From assembly GCA_038046785.1 (NCBI GenBank), contig JBBSVM010000001.1:62001-126000 (forward strand): DNA of 64,000 nucleotides, read 5' to 3'. The position numbers and the translations under genes were made by a program. Below are positions 40,854 through 49,976 of the stretch, one piece after another. Source of the stretch: JAHFTW01 sp038046785 (GTDB lineage: Archaea > Thermoplasmatota > E2 > JACPAO01 > JAHFTW01). Numbering within the stretch: the first letter of the stretch is position 1; every line of letters begins with the position of its first letter. Under the pieces are notes generated by a model, which was not told the DNA's origin, ran no database searches, and worked only from the letters and a program-made list of their open reading frames with translations.

Positions 40854-42023
40854 GTGAGCCGCCGCGTCGCGTTGGTATCTGCCGGGATGTCCCGTTTCGG
40901 CAACCGTCCCGAGGCGACTCCCAAGGCCCTCTTTGACGAAGCATGGCGCGAGATGGCCGCGCGCGCTCCCAAATGGAACGGCAAGGCGGACGAAGCTTGG
41001 ATTGGAACCGTCGGCTTCGGCGGCCACCAGCCCGGCAACTCCGCGGCCCTGTTCCTTCAGGGCACAGCGAGCCTTGGCGCCCCTGCACACCGCGTCGAAA
41101 ACGCCTGCGCTTCCAGTGGCTTCGCCATCCGTGACGCCTGGCTTGCCATCCGCAGCGGGGCCGTCGACGTCGCGGTCGCCGCCGGCGTCGAATCGATGAA
41201 TCCCTTCAGCAAGGCGCACCGCGGCTACTGGCTTGGTGTCTCCGGCGACACGGAGGTCGAGCGCGCAAGCGGCCTCACGTTCCCCGGCGTCTATGCCATG
41301 ATGGCGCGAGCTCACATGGACACGTTCGGCACGACGCGTGAGCAGCTCGCCGCCGTCGCCGTCAAGAACCACGCCTTCGGGGCGCACAACCCGCACGCCC
41401 AGTTCCAGAAACCCACGACGCTCGAGAAAGCACTCGCGGCCCCCATGATCGCCGACCCCCTCGGTCTCTTCGACTGCTGCAGCACGACCGACGGCGCTGC
41501 GACGCTGCTACTCGTCTCCGAGGAGCGCGTCTCGGAGTTCACGGACAAGCCCATCTGGCTCACCGGCTCCGGCGCCGCCACCGACACACTCGCCCTGCAC
41601 GACCGCAAGAGCTTGACGACGGTGGCCGCCGCAACGCAGGCAGCAGCACAGGCGTTCAAGGGAACCGGCAGGACGGTGGCGGACCTCGACTTCGCCGAAG
41701 TCCACGACTGTTTCACCATCGCAGAGATCCTCGCCATCGAATCCATCGGCCTCGTCAAAGCCGGTCAAGGCGGGCCCGCCACCGCGGCGGGCCGCACCAA
41801 CGCGGGAGGCGACCTCGCCACCGTGAACCCCTCTGGCGGCCTCAAGGCGAAGGGGCACCCGCTGGGTGCGACGGGCGCAGGGCAGGCGGTCGAAGTGTTC
41901 GAACAGTTCCACAGCCTCGCCGGCGGCCGCGCCGTCCCCGACGCCCGACTCGCCCTGACGCACAACGTCGGCGGCTCGGGCGCCACCTGTGCAGTCCATG
42001 TCTGGGAAAAGGGGTGGGCGTGA
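40854..42023 (+). CDS. Archaeal thiolase (acetyl-CoA C-acyltransferase family)
   Basis: 389 residues. The active-site Cys is in VENACASSGFAIRDA (about 80-94) and the catalytic His in NPSGGLKAKGHPLGATG; VHDCFTIAEILAIES is the archaeal/SCP2-type thiolase signature. It condenses or cleaves 3-oxoacyl-CoA; in archaea this subgroup usually supplies acetoacetyl-CoA to the mevalonate pathway and works with a DUF35 partner. GTG at 40854, TTTTGACG about 28 nt upstream. It overlaps the DUF35-like gene by one base (TGATG). Confidence 0.93.
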   Translation: MSRRVALVSAGMSRFGNRPEATPKALFDEAWREMAARAPKWNGKADEAWIGTVGFGGHQPGNSAALFLQGTASLGAPAHRVENACASSGFAIRDAWLAIRSGAVDVAVAAGVESMNPFSKAHRGYWLGVSGDTEVERASGLTFPGVYAMMARAHMDTFGTTREQLAAVAVKNHAFGAHNPHAQFQKPTTLEKALAAPMIADPLGLFDCCSTTDGAATLLLVSEERVSEFTDKPIWLTGSGAATDTLALHDRKSLTTVAAATQAAAQAFKGTGRTVADLDFAEVHDCFTIAEILAIESIGLVKAGQGGPATAAGRTNAGGDLATVNPSGGLKAKGHPLGATGAGQAVEVFEQFHSLAGGRAVPDARLALTHNVGGSGATCAVHVWEKGWA

Positions 42024-42718
42024 TGTTCGCGCTTGCCATGCCGCGCACGAAGCGGGGCATGAAACTGCAGTTCAGCTTCGACGAGGACGAACTGAGTCTC
42101 GCCTGGGACGCCGTGCGCAAGGCGGCCCTCCCGGCCGGCTCCAAGGTCGCGGCGCACGGATTCGAGAAGCCCATCCCCGCCTGGTTCTGGATGGGCACCG
42201 GCCTCGTCGCTGCCGACGACGCGTCGCACCATCTGCGCGCCATTGCCACGACGCTCGGCCCCAGCGTCGCCATTCACTCCGCCGGACCCGCCCCTGATGT
42301 TGAGGCCGCCGCAAAGCTTGCCTACGATGCGACGACCGCGCGCCGCGAGGATGCGTGGCAGCGTCACCGCAACGCCCGCGATGCACCCGATACGGAAGCG
42401 GATTCGCCGCTCGGCGCCTACGTCACGCAGGCGCGGCACGACGAGGTGACCACCTCCCGCATGCGGCTTCCCAACGGCACCGTCGTAAGCTGGACCCAAG
42501 TCGGTGCAGGTGCTGCCCCCACCGAATTCGCGCGCTGGCAGGAAGCGTTCGGCCCCTACCACACGGTGATGATCGCATTCCCCGACGGCACGCGCACGGT
42601 CGGGCTCTGGTGTGGCGAGTCGCCGCCCACGAACGGACAGGCCGTTCAGCCTGCTCTGCGCCGGCTCTGGAAAACGCAGACGGCGTGGCGGCACGGCGTG
42701 GTGTTTGTTCCCGCCTAA
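42023..42718 (+). CDS. DUF35-like OB-fold thiolase partner with unknown N-terminal domain
   Basis: About 231 residues. The C-terminal 85 residues (from VVSWTQVGAGAAPTEF through PDGTRTVGLWCGE and ALRRLWKTQTAWRHGVVFVP) follow the pattern of a DUF35 OB-fold acyl-CoA-binding domain. The usual N-terminal rubredoxin-like zinc ribbon is missing and a 110-residue unrecognised domain (with MKLQFSFDEDELSLAWDAV) takes its place. Its position directly behind thiolase supports the assignment, which is otherwise weak. Confidence 0.65.
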   Translation: MFALAMPRTKRGMKLQFSFDEDELSLAWDAVRKAALPAGSKVAAHGFEKPIPAWFWMGTGLVAADDASHHLRAIATTLGPSVAIHSAGPAPDVEAAAKLAYDATTARREDAWQRHRNARDAPDTEADSPLGAYVTQARHDEVTTSRMRLPNGTVVSWTQVGAGAAPTEFARWQEAFGPYHTVMIAFPDGTRTVGLWCGESPPTNGQAVQPALRRLWKTQTAWRHGVVFVPA

Positions 42719-42784
42719 TCTCCAGGTGTTCTTCTCCTGTCGGCGGCGCAACCCTTTAACGGCTCATCCCACCATGGCGAAACC

Positions 42785-44053
42785 GTGCCCACCGACGTCC
42801 TTGTGGAGAACTTCCATGTCAAGGGCTCGCCAAAGCGCAACTGGCCCAAGAAAATCGTCTGGTGGGACGAGACCCTGCGCGACGGCGAGCAGACCCCGGG
42901 CGTCTACTACACGCACGACGAGAAGCTGGAGCTTGCCCGCCTCATCTCCGAGACCGGCGTCGATGTGATGAACGTCGGCATCCCCGCCATCTCCCCCAAC
43001 GAGCTGAAGGCTGTGAAGGCGATTGCCAACGCCGGCCTCGACGCCAGCATCCTCGGTGCCGCGCGCACCGTGCGCAGCGACATCGACGCCGTCATCGCCT
43101 CCGACGCTCCCGAGATTGCCGCGTTCATCGCCGCCTCCGACGTCCACCTCAAGCACAAGCTCAACATCACACGCGAGAAGTGCATCGAGATCGCGGTTGA
43201 CTCCGTGCAGTACGCGAAGGACCACGGCCTCAAGGTCACCTTCGTCACCGAGGACACCGTGCGCGCCGACATGGGTTTCGTGACAACGCTCTACCAGGCC
43301 GCCATCGACGCAGGCGCGAAACGCGTCCTTTTCTGTGACACCGTTGGCGTCATGACACCAAGCACCATCGGCTGGTGGCTCGACGAAATGGTGGGTCGCG
43401 TCAACCGCAAGGTCGAGTACGGCGTGCACCTGCACAACGACTTCGGCTTCGCTGCCGCCAACACCCTCACCGCCCTCGAGCACGGCATCCCCTGCGTCAA
43501 CACCACCGTGAACGGCATCGGCGAGCGCGCCGGCAATGCCAGCTTCGAGGAGGTCGTCATGGCCCTCGAGGACCTCTACGAGCGCCCCAGCGGCATCGAC
43601 AAGGCAAAGCTGTTCGCCCTGAGCCGCCGCGTCGAGGAGTGCACCGGCGTCCCGGTCGCCTTCAACAAGGCGGTCGTCGGTTACAACGCCTTCACGCACG
43701 AGTCCGGCATCCACACGGATGGCGTCATCAAGAAGGCGGCCACCTACGAACCGATGAAGGTCGAGGAGCTCGGACGCCGGCGCCGCTTCGTTTTCGGCAA
43801 GCACACCGGGACCCGCGCCGTCGAGACCCGCATCACGGAGGCGGGCCTTGCTGCAACGAAGGAGCAGCTGCTCGCCATCGCCAACGACATCAAGGTCCAC
43901 ACCGAGGAGCACACGAAGGAGTACGTGCGCGACTTCATCGCCGCGTACCGCACCTGGGACCGCGACAACAAGGGTGTTTCACCGGAAGTGTTCTGGGCCA
44001 TCGCGAAGAAGCACGGCATCAAGGTGCCGAGCAAGATTCCGTTGACTGTTTAG
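42785..44053 (+). CDS. 2-isopropylmalate/homocitrate synthase family enzyme (DRE-TIM), short form
   Basis: 422 residues. Metal-binding WDETLRDGEQTPGV, catalytic Arg/Glu near the start, HLHNDFGFAAANTLTALEHG, NGIGERAGNASFEEVVMAL and HESGIHTDG. It joins acetyl-CoA to a 2-oxoacid; possible products are isopropylmalate, citramalate, homocitrate or Re-citrate. It lacks the 120-residue LeuA regulatory domain, so it should not be feedback-inhibited by leucine in the usual way. Substrate unresolved. CTTTAAC about 30 nt upstream of GTG. Confidence 0.88.
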   Translation: MPTDVLVENFHVKGSPKRNWPKKIVWWDETLRDGEQTPGVYYTHDEKLELARLISETGVDVMNVGIPAISPNELKAVKAIANAGLDASILGAARTVRSDIDAVIASDAPEIAAFIAASDVHLKHKLNITREKCIEIAVDSVQYAKDHGLKVTFVTEDTVRADMGFVTTLYQAAIDAGAKRVLFCDTVGVMTPSTIGWWLDEMVGRVNRKVEYGVHLHNDFGFAAANTLTALEHGIPCVNTTVNGIGERAGNASFEEVVMALEDLYERPSGIDKAKLFALSRRVEECTGVPVAFNKAVVGYNAFTHESGIHTDGVIKKAATYEPMKVEELGRRRRFVFGKHTGTRAVETRITEAGLAATKEQLLAIANDIKVHTEEHTKEYVRDFIAAYRTWDRDNKGVSPEVFWAIAKKHGIKVPSKIPLTV

Positions 44054-44130
44054 GTCGCAGATTGCGCCGATTTCTCAGATTTTTCCTTCGCGCAGAACGG
44101 CGAGTCTGCGTCATCTGAGCAATCTGCGCC
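44053..44130. repeat. CGCAGATT-type palindrome, intergenic copy
   Basis: GGTCGCAGATTGCGCCGATT, TCTCAGATTT and CGCAGAA pair with TCTGCGTCATCTGAGCAATC, TGCGCC. It sits between two convergent genes (the LeuA-like gene and the carboxyltransferase), filling almost the whole gap. A likely mRNA-end element. Confidence 0.78.
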
Positions 44131-44138
44131 AAGCGTCG

Positions 44139-45695
44139 TCAGATGACCGTGCTGTGCCCCTTCTTCGGCAGCGGGTGGTGCTTGTTCGCCGTCGCGGCAA
44201 GGCGCGCAATGAGTTCGCTGCGCAACTGGCTCGGCGGGACGATGTGGTCCACGATGAGGTCGTTGGCGGTGACATGGATGTCGATGTCGCGCTTGTACTC
44301 GGAGCGCTTGGCTGCGATGAACGCTTCCCGCTCTTTTCCGGCGGGGACTTTGGCGATGTGGTTGGCGTAGACGGCGTTGATGGCCGCCTCCGCACCCATC
44401 ACGGCAATCTCGGCGCCGGGGAGGGCCAGCGTCGCATCCGGCTCGAAGGCGGGGCCGCACATCGCGTAGATGCCGGCGCCGTACGCTTTGCGCACGACGA
44501 CGCAGAACTTGGGAACCGCCGCGGTGCTCGTTGCGTAGATGAATTTCTTGCCGCGTTTGAGGATGCCCTGCGCTTCCACTTCGCTGCCGACCATGAAGCC
44601 GGGCGTGTCGCAGAGGTAAATGAGCGGGACGTTGAAGGCGTCGCAGGCGGTGATGAACTCGGCCGCCTTGTCGGCGCTGTGCGGGAAGATGGCGCCCGCC
44701 CGCACCGCCGAATTGTTCGCGACGATGCCGACGACGTGGCCGCCGATGCGGGCGAAGCCGGTGCGCAACTCCTCTGCGTGACTCGCCTTGATTTCGAACC
44801 AGGAATCGCCGTCGACGAGACGGACAATCAGCTCGCGCATCTCGAACGCCTTGTTGGGGTCCTCCGGCACGAGGGCGGCGATGCTTGCAGTGGGCGAGGC
44901 AGGGTCGCGGCTCTCGAAGCGGGCCGGCCGCTCGTCGCAGTTGTCCGGCAGGTAGCTCATCAGTTTCCACGCGGCGAGAGCTGCCTCTTGCTCGGTCTCC
45001 ACGACGACATGGCACTGGCCTGACTGCTCCATGTGGAAGTCGGCGCCGCCGAGCTCCTGCATGCCAATTTTTTCGCCGGTCACCATCTCGACCATGCGCG
45101 GGCTTGCGATGCAGAGCGCGCTCATGCCGCGCACCATGATCATGAAGTCGCAGAAGATGGGCGTGTAGGCGGCACCCGCGACGCAGGGACCGTACAGGAC
45201 CGCCACCTGGGGGATTTTCCCCGAAAGCAGGCTGTGGTTGTAGAAGTATTTCCCGATGCCGCGGATGTTGGCGAAGAAGCCCGCCTGGTCGGTGATGCGA
45301 GCACCGGAGGAGTCAATGAGGTAGAGCACCGGCTTCTGCGAGCGCAGCGCGCGGTCCTGGACGCGGATGAACTTCTCGACGCCGCGCTCCGCCATGCTGC
45401 CGGCCTTCACCGTGTAGTCGTTGGCGATGACGTAGAGGGTGCGCTCGCCCATCCTGGCAGCGCCGGTCACCATGCCGTCGGCGGCAAGCCCCTCCTCGGC
45501 ACGCAGGTTGTTGGCGAAGAGGCCATCCTCGAACGCAAGCCCGTCGGGGAAGAAGAGGTTCAAGCGGTCGCGCACGAACAGCTTGCCCTCCTCGGCCAGC
45601 TTGTCGTGGTACTTTGCGGGGCCGCCTTTCTTGAGGCGCTCGATGTCGGCCTGGATGGATGCCTCGCGGTCCGTCGTCTTCCCGCTCACGGCCAT
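44139..45695 (-). CDS. Acyl-CoA carboxylase carboxyltransferase (beta) subunit
   Basis: 518 residues, two crotonase-like halves. PCVAGAAYTPIFCDFMIMV, GGADFHMEQSGQCHV, FARIGGHVVGIVANNS, YLCDTPGFMVGSEVEAQGIL and RKAYGAGIYAMCGPAFEPDA are typical. It transfers CO2 from biotin to an acyl-CoA, probably propionyl-CoA given methylmalonyl-CoA mutase parts at the left edge; acetyl-CoA is possible. Third gene of the biotin carboxylase-carrier-carboxyltransferase operon. ATG at 45695. Confidence 0.92.
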   Translation of the reverse strand: MAVSGKTTDREASIQADIERLKKGGPAKYHDKLAEEGKLFVRDRLNLFFPDGLAFEDGLFANNLRAEEGLAADGMVTGAARMGERTLYVIANDYTVKAGSMAERGVEKFIRVQDRALRSQKPVLYLIDSSGARITDQAGFFANIRGIGKYFYNHSLLSGKIPQVAVLYGPCVAGAAYTPIFCDFMIMVRGMSALCIASPRMVEMVTGEKIGMQELGGADFHMEQSGQCHVVVETEQEAALAAWKLMSYLPDNCDERPARFESRDPASPTASIAALVPEDPNKAFEMRELIVRLVDGDSWFEIKASHAEELRTGFARIGGHVVGIVANNSAVRAGAIFPHSADKAAEFITACDAFNVPLIYLCDTPGFMVGSEVEAQGILKRGKKFIYATSTAAVPKFCVVVRKAYGAGIYAMCGPAFEPDATLALPGAEIAVMGAEAAINAVYANHIAKVPAGKEREAFIAAKRSEYKRDIDIHVTANDLIVDHIVPPSQLRSELIARLAATANKHHPLPKKGHSTVI

Positions 45696-45714
45696 CGCAC
45701 CGCCCTGAGGTTCT

Positions 45715-46152
45715 TCAAGGCGCTGGACCCAATTCGAGGACCACTTGGCTTGTTTCCAGAGTAGCGCCGGGCATGAGATGGATGGCCGTGACGGTGCCAG
45801 CCGCAGGGGCTCGCACCTCATTCTGCATCTTCATCGCCTCCAGCACGAACAGAACATCGCCGCGCTCGACGCGTTGACCGAGGGTGACGCGCAGGGATTC
45901 GAGCTTGCCTGTCATGGGTGGCTTGACCCGCACAGGTCCCGACGAGGCGGCGCCACCTTCTCCCGCCAGCAGGTCGAGCTCCAGGATGGTGTAGGTCACC
46001 TCGCGGTCGGCGATGCGGGCGCGACCGGGGGCGAGAAGCGCAACGTCATGGCGGGCGAGCGGGAACGATTCGCCATCCACGGTAACGGTGCGCCCCTTGT
46101 GATCCACCACCACTTCGTACGACAGCCCATCCACGACGATGGTCGCCTTCAT
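45715..46152 (-). CDS. Biotin carboxyl carrier protein
   Basis: 145 residues. The C-terminal biotinyl domain contains VLFVLEAMKMQNEVRAPAAG, with the biotin-Lys in EAMKM, and ends with LETSQVVLELG. The N-terminal about 70 residues are a beta-rich linker domain (KATIVVDGLSYEVVV) as in archaeal PCC carriers. ATG overlaps the biotin carboxylase stop (ATGA). Confidence 0.94.
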   Translation of the reverse strand: MKATIVVDGLSYEVVVDHKGRTVTVDGESFPLARHDVALLAPGRARIADREVTYTILELDLLAGEGGAASSGPVRVKPPMTGKLESLRVTLGQRVERGDVLFVLEAMKMQNEVRAPAAGTVTAIHLMPGATLETSQVVLELGPAP

Positions 46153-47681
46153 CCCTCCACCTCCCACGATCGGCGCGCTCCGGCGGCGACGATTTTGGGC
46201 ATGCTGGCGCGCAGATGCGACCCCGCCAAGCCGCCACCCGGGGCCGCATCGAGAGCGGAGACGAGGGCCGCAACCGAGGCGCGGTTGGCTTTGCGCTTCA
46301 CCTCGTTCGTGCGGCTGATCTGGCCCGCGATGTCCGCCTCTTCCAGGAAGCGGGTGCTGATGCGGCCGGCGCGGAACTCGGGGTGGACGAAGAGCGCCTG
46401 GTGGAACACGTTGTTCGTGGCGAAACCCTCCAGTTCCAGCTCGCCAAGAGCGCGCACCATGCGATCGCAGGCGGCATCGCGGCTTCCGGCGTGAACCAGG
46501 AGTTTCGCCACCATCGAATCGTAATGGCTCGGCACGGTCCACCCTTCGCGCAGTCCTGAATCAACGCGCACACCGGGGCCCGATGGGGGGTTCCAGCGCC
46601 GCACCGGACCGGGGCAGGGAGCGAAGTTGTTGGCGGGATCTTCGGCGTTGATGCGCGCCTCGAAAGCGTGACCGCGCAAGACGATGTCCGATTGTTGGAG
46701 TGTGAGCTTCCCGCCCGCCGCGATGCGCAGCTGCCACTGCACGAGGTCGACCCCGGTGACCAGTTCGGTGACCGGGTGCTCGACCTGGAGGCGGGTGTTC
46801 ATCTCATTGAAGAAGAACTGCCCCGCCTCGCCCGGCTTGGCACCCTCCGTGTAGAGGAACTCCATGGTTCCAGCATTGGTGTAGCCGACCCGCTTGGCGA
46901 GCGCCACCGCTTTGGCTCCGATGTCGGCGCGCTGCGTCGGCGAAAGGGCAGGGCTTGGCGCCTCCTCGACCAGCTTCTGGTGGCGACGCTGGATGCTGCA
47001 CTCCCGCTCGCCCAGGTGGATGACGTTGCCGTGCTTGTCACCGAGAATCTGCACCTCGATGTGGCGCGGCCGCTCGATGAATTTCTCCAGGAAGACATCG
47101 GGGACGCCGAAGGCGCTCGCAGCCTGCGCCGTCGCTGCGGCGAACTGCTCGGGCAAATCGGCAGCTTTCCGGACAATCCTCATTCCGATGCCGCCGCCGC
47201 CTGCCGCCGCCTTGAGCATGACCGGGTAGCCGACGCGCTCCGCCTCACTCGCGGCGTGCTTGGCATCGCGCAGCGTCGTGGAGCCAGGGGCAATGGGGAC
47301 GCCAGCCGCAGCCGCCTCGGCACGGGCGCGGGTTTTGTCGCCCATGCGCTCCATCGCCGCAGGCGGGGGACCAACCCAGGCAAGCCCAGCCTTCTCGACG
47401 GCACGGGCGAAATCGGCGCGCTCGCTGAGGAAACCATAGCCGGGATGGATGGCGTCGCAGCCGGTGTCGAGCGCGGCCTGGATGATGCGTTCGCCGACGA
47501 GGTACGATTCGCGGCTCGGGGCGGGGCCGATTTTGACGGCCCGGTCCGCCATCTGCGTCCAGAGACCGCCGGCATCCGCGTCGGAGTGGATGGCGACGGA
47601 GCCGATTCCCAGCTCCCGGCAGGCCCGGATGACGCGCACCGCGATTTCGGAGCGGTTGGCCACCAGAACCCGTTTCAACAC
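46149..47681 (-). CDS. accC: Biotin carboxylase subunit of acyl-CoA carboxylase
   Basis: 510 residues, ATP-grasp. VLVANRSEIAVRVIRACREL at the start, ATP-binding KAAAGGGGIGMRIV, ECSIQRRHQKLVEEAPSP, and FNEMNTRLQVEHPVTE. It carboxylates biotin with bicarbonate and ATP. First gene of the three-gene operon; GTG start with TTTTCAAG about 29 nt upstream. The C-terminal 60 residues extend slightly past the usual end. Confidence 0.95.
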   Translation of the reverse strand: MLKRVLVANRSEIAVRVIRACRELGIGSVAIHSDADAGGLWTQMADRAVKIGPAPSRESYLVGERIIQAALDTGCDAIHPGYGFLSERADFARAVEKAGLAWVGPPPAAMERMGDKTRARAEAAAAGVPIAPGSTTLRDAKHAASEAERVGYPVMLKAAAGGGGIGMRIVRKAADLPEQFAAATAQAASAFGVPDVFLEKFIERPRHIEVQILGDKHGNVIHLGERECSIQRRHQKLVEEAPSPALSPTQRADIGAKAVALAKRVGYTNAGTMEFLYTEGAKPGEAGQFFFNEMNTRLQVEHPVTELVTGVDLVQWQLRIAAGGKLTLQQSDIVLRGHAFEARINAEDPANNFAPCPGPVRRWNPPSGPGVRVDSGLREGWTVPSHYDSMVAKLLVHAGSRDAACDRMVRALGELELEGFATNNVFHQALFVHPEFRAGRISTRFLEEADIAGQISRTNEVKRKANRASVAALVSALDAAPGGGLAGSHLRASMPKIVAAGARRSWEVEG

Positions 47682-47727
47682 GGATTGGCCAGACGAAGGG
47701 GCTTGAAAAGCTCACGATGGGCCGCCT

Positions 47728-47927
47728 GGAACACAGATTTCACAGATGCCTCTGTGAGCCGCTCTGGCTGGAATTCGTTCGTGGGTATTCGCTTCCCGCC
47801 AAAATGTCACAGATTGCGGCTCGGCCAAACTCCAGTCTCATCTGCGCAATTTTGGCGCAACCTCCGCTTGTCCTTTGAATGAGATTCCCTAACGTTGCGC
47901 GAACGAATCTGCGGAATCTGTGGTCCA
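47728..47927. repeat. Large CAGATT-type palindromic region
   Basis: ACACAGATTTCACAGATGCC at 47731 pairs with CGAATCTGCGGAATCTGTGG at 47904, and between them GTCACAGATTGCGGC (47807) pairs with CATCTGCGCAATTTTGG. The nested pairs form a 200-base hairpin-like region, the longest of the family. It lies between the accC promoter and the LonB stop; no protein gene is seen in it. Confidence 0.7.
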
Positions 47928-47942
47928 GGGCGGCGCGAACGT

Positions 47943-49976
47943 CTACGTCCGGGCGTGGACTTTGCGGTGCAGCGCGTTCTGGACCTGCACCTTACGCTTG
48001 GCGGCGCCGGGGGCAAGGGCGTGGTCGAGCACCTCGGCGAGGTCTTCGGCGAGGAGGATCTCGATGCGGCTGCGGTAGGAGTGCTCCAAGAGGATGTCGT
48101 CCTTGTTGCTGTGCGGTACGACGGCGCGCCGGTAGCCGAGGTCGGCGGCGCCCTCCACCATCTGTGTGATGCCTTCCACGGCGCGCAGACGGCCGGTGAC
48201 GGCGAGGCTGCCGAGGATGACGGTGTCCTGGCGCACCGGGAGATCCTCGAGGGCGCTGATGCAGGCGACCGCCGAGGCGGCGCTCAAGGCCTGAACGTCG
48301 GCGCCCGCCTGCTGAAGCAGCGACTGGACATGCAAGTCGATGCCTGCCATGTCCGAGCCGCGCAATCGTTTGACGACGGCGCCCACAGTGTCTGCGACGG
48401 TGGCGTCTCGTTCCAGGCCTCCGCCGAAGAAGAGAGTGCCTTTCTGGCGGTCGCTGCTGATGGTGGCGTCGGCTTCGACGGGGACGACGATGCCGGCCGG
48501 CTCGCCGGTTTCGCCGGTTCCCATGAAGGCGCAACCGATGGCAGTTCCAACCTTCTCGCCGCCCACCGTGAGCGCCTCTTTGGCGGTCGCGACCTCGATG
48601 CCGCGGCGCGTGACTTGGTATTCCAGGCTCTGGCTCATGCGCTTGGCACCCAGGACATGGTCCACGGTGACGCTGGTCGCATTCTCGTCGCGCGCAATAT
48701 CGCCAGCGGTGCGCACCAGGCCGCCCAGTTCGCGCAGTCGGAGCGTGAGTTTGCCTGTGTGGCCGCTGCGGCGCTGCGCTTCGCGAATGACCTCGGCGAC
48801 GGCGCCGCCATCAAAGTGCGGGATGCGACCGTCGCGGCGCACTTCCTGGGCGACGAAGCGAACCAGTTTGCGACGGTTGGCGTCGGTGTCCTCCATGACC
48901 GCGCGCACGTACACTTCGTAGCCGTAGCCGCGAATGCGGCTGCGCAGCGCAGGGTGAAGGCCCTGGAAGCGCGAGTCGGTCGGATTGAGAACATCCATGT
49001 TGCCCGCGGCGACCAGGATGAAATCGCACGGGATGGGCTCAGTCTTGGCTTGCGCTCCCGAGGATTTCTCGGACTGACCGGTGATGCTGTACTTGCGGTC
49101 CTGCATCGCGGTGAGGAGTGCCTGCTGCGAGTCGAGGCGCAGGACGTTGATCTCGTCGATGAACAGGAGTCCTTTGTTGGCGCGGTGGATGGCGCCCGGC
49201 TCGACGCGCAGGTGGGTCGGCGTCTCAAGACCGCCCGACTGGAACGGGTCGTGTCGAACGTCGCCAAGCAGCGCGCCGGCGTGGGCTCCGGTGCCATCGA
49301 CATAGGGGGCGGGGGAGACGCCAGCTGGCCGTTCGATGATGAGATTGGGCACCAGCTTTCCCGGCTTGGCGCCGAACTGGCGCGCCACGAAGAGGAAGAA
49401 CAGCGTCACCAAGATGCAGAGCACCAACGTGGTGATGCCGCCGGTCCCGCCGATGGAGTAGAGCGCGTAGAATCCCGCCGAAAGAATGGCGAGAGCCAGC
49501 AGAACCTCGATGCCGGTGAAGAGCCGGGTGAGCCGCTTGGCGCGCTGCTGCGCGTGGAGGGAGAGCGAGCGCCCTTCGCCCGCAGGCAGGGTGCGGACGT
49601 GCGGGACGTTCTGGTCCTTGACGTTGGGCAGGATAATGACATCGTCGAGAGGCGTGGCGGGGAGAATCTGCGCCATCGCCTTGGCAATCATCGACTTTCC
49701 GGTGCCGGGGTCGCCCAGCAGGAGTAGGTGGCGGCGCTGGCGGGCCGCCTTCTTGGCGACCTCGACCGCCTCCTCTTGGCCGATGACTTCGTCGATGAGC
49801 AGCTCGGGCAGCGGCAAATCCGCGGTGCTGGCCAGCCCTTCGGCCTCAATCCAGGCGTGCGGGTCGCTGAGCTTGAGACCGTGGCCGTTGCTTGCAGGCT
49901 CCTTGGCTTTGCCCTTCGTCGACACTTTCGCCTTGGCGGGCGTTGCGGACACCTTGAACAGTTTGCGTGACATCAC
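47943..49976 (-). CDS. Membrane LonB-family AAA+ protein with lost Ser-Lys dyad
   Basis: 677 residues. Walker A LLLLGDPGTGKSMIAKAM (about 85-102), two membrane helices (about 160-210) in the insert typical of archaeal LonB, Walker B GLLFIDEINVL, and the C-terminal Lon protease fold. The catalytic serine of (G/E)GDSAS is Ala563 (DVQALSAAS) and the lysine of GGVTxKIEAA is Met606 (EGITQMVEG), exactly 43 residues apart as in active enzymes. So the protein probably cannot cut peptides but may unfold or hold membrane proteins. GTG start overlaps the upstream stop (GTGA). Confidence 0.92.
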   Translation of the reverse strand: MMSRKLFKVSATPAKAKVSTKGKAKEPASNGHGLKLSDPHAWIEAEGLASTADLPLPELLIDEVIGQEEAVEVAKKAARQRRHLLLLGDPGTGKSMIAKAMAQILPATPLDDVIILPNVKDQNVPHVRTLPAGEGRSLSLHAQQRAKRLTRLFTGIEVLLALAILSAGFYALYSIGGTGGITTLVLCILVTLFFLFVARQFGAKPGKLVPNLIIERPAGVSPAPYVDGTGAHAGALLGDVRHDPFQSGGLETPTHLRVEPGAIHRANKGLLFIDEINVLRLDSQQALLTAMQDRKYSITGQSEKSSGAQAKTEPIPCDFILVAAGNMDVLNPTDSRFQGLHPALRSRIRGYGYEVYVRAVMEDTDANRRKLVRFVAQEVRRDGRIPHFDGGAVAEVIREAQRRSGHTGKLTLRLRELGGLVRTAGDIARDENATSVTVDHVLGAKRMSQSLEYQVTRRGIEVATAKEALTVGGEKVGTAIGCAFMGTGETGEPAGIVVPVEADATISSDRQKGTLFFGGGLERDATVADTVGAVVKRLRGSDMAGIDLHVQSLLQQAGADVQALSAASAVACISALEDLPVRQDTVILGSLAVTGRLRAVEGITQMVEGAADLGYRRAVVPHSNKDDILLEHSYRSRIEILLAEDLAEVLDHALAPGAAKRKVQVQNALHRKVHART

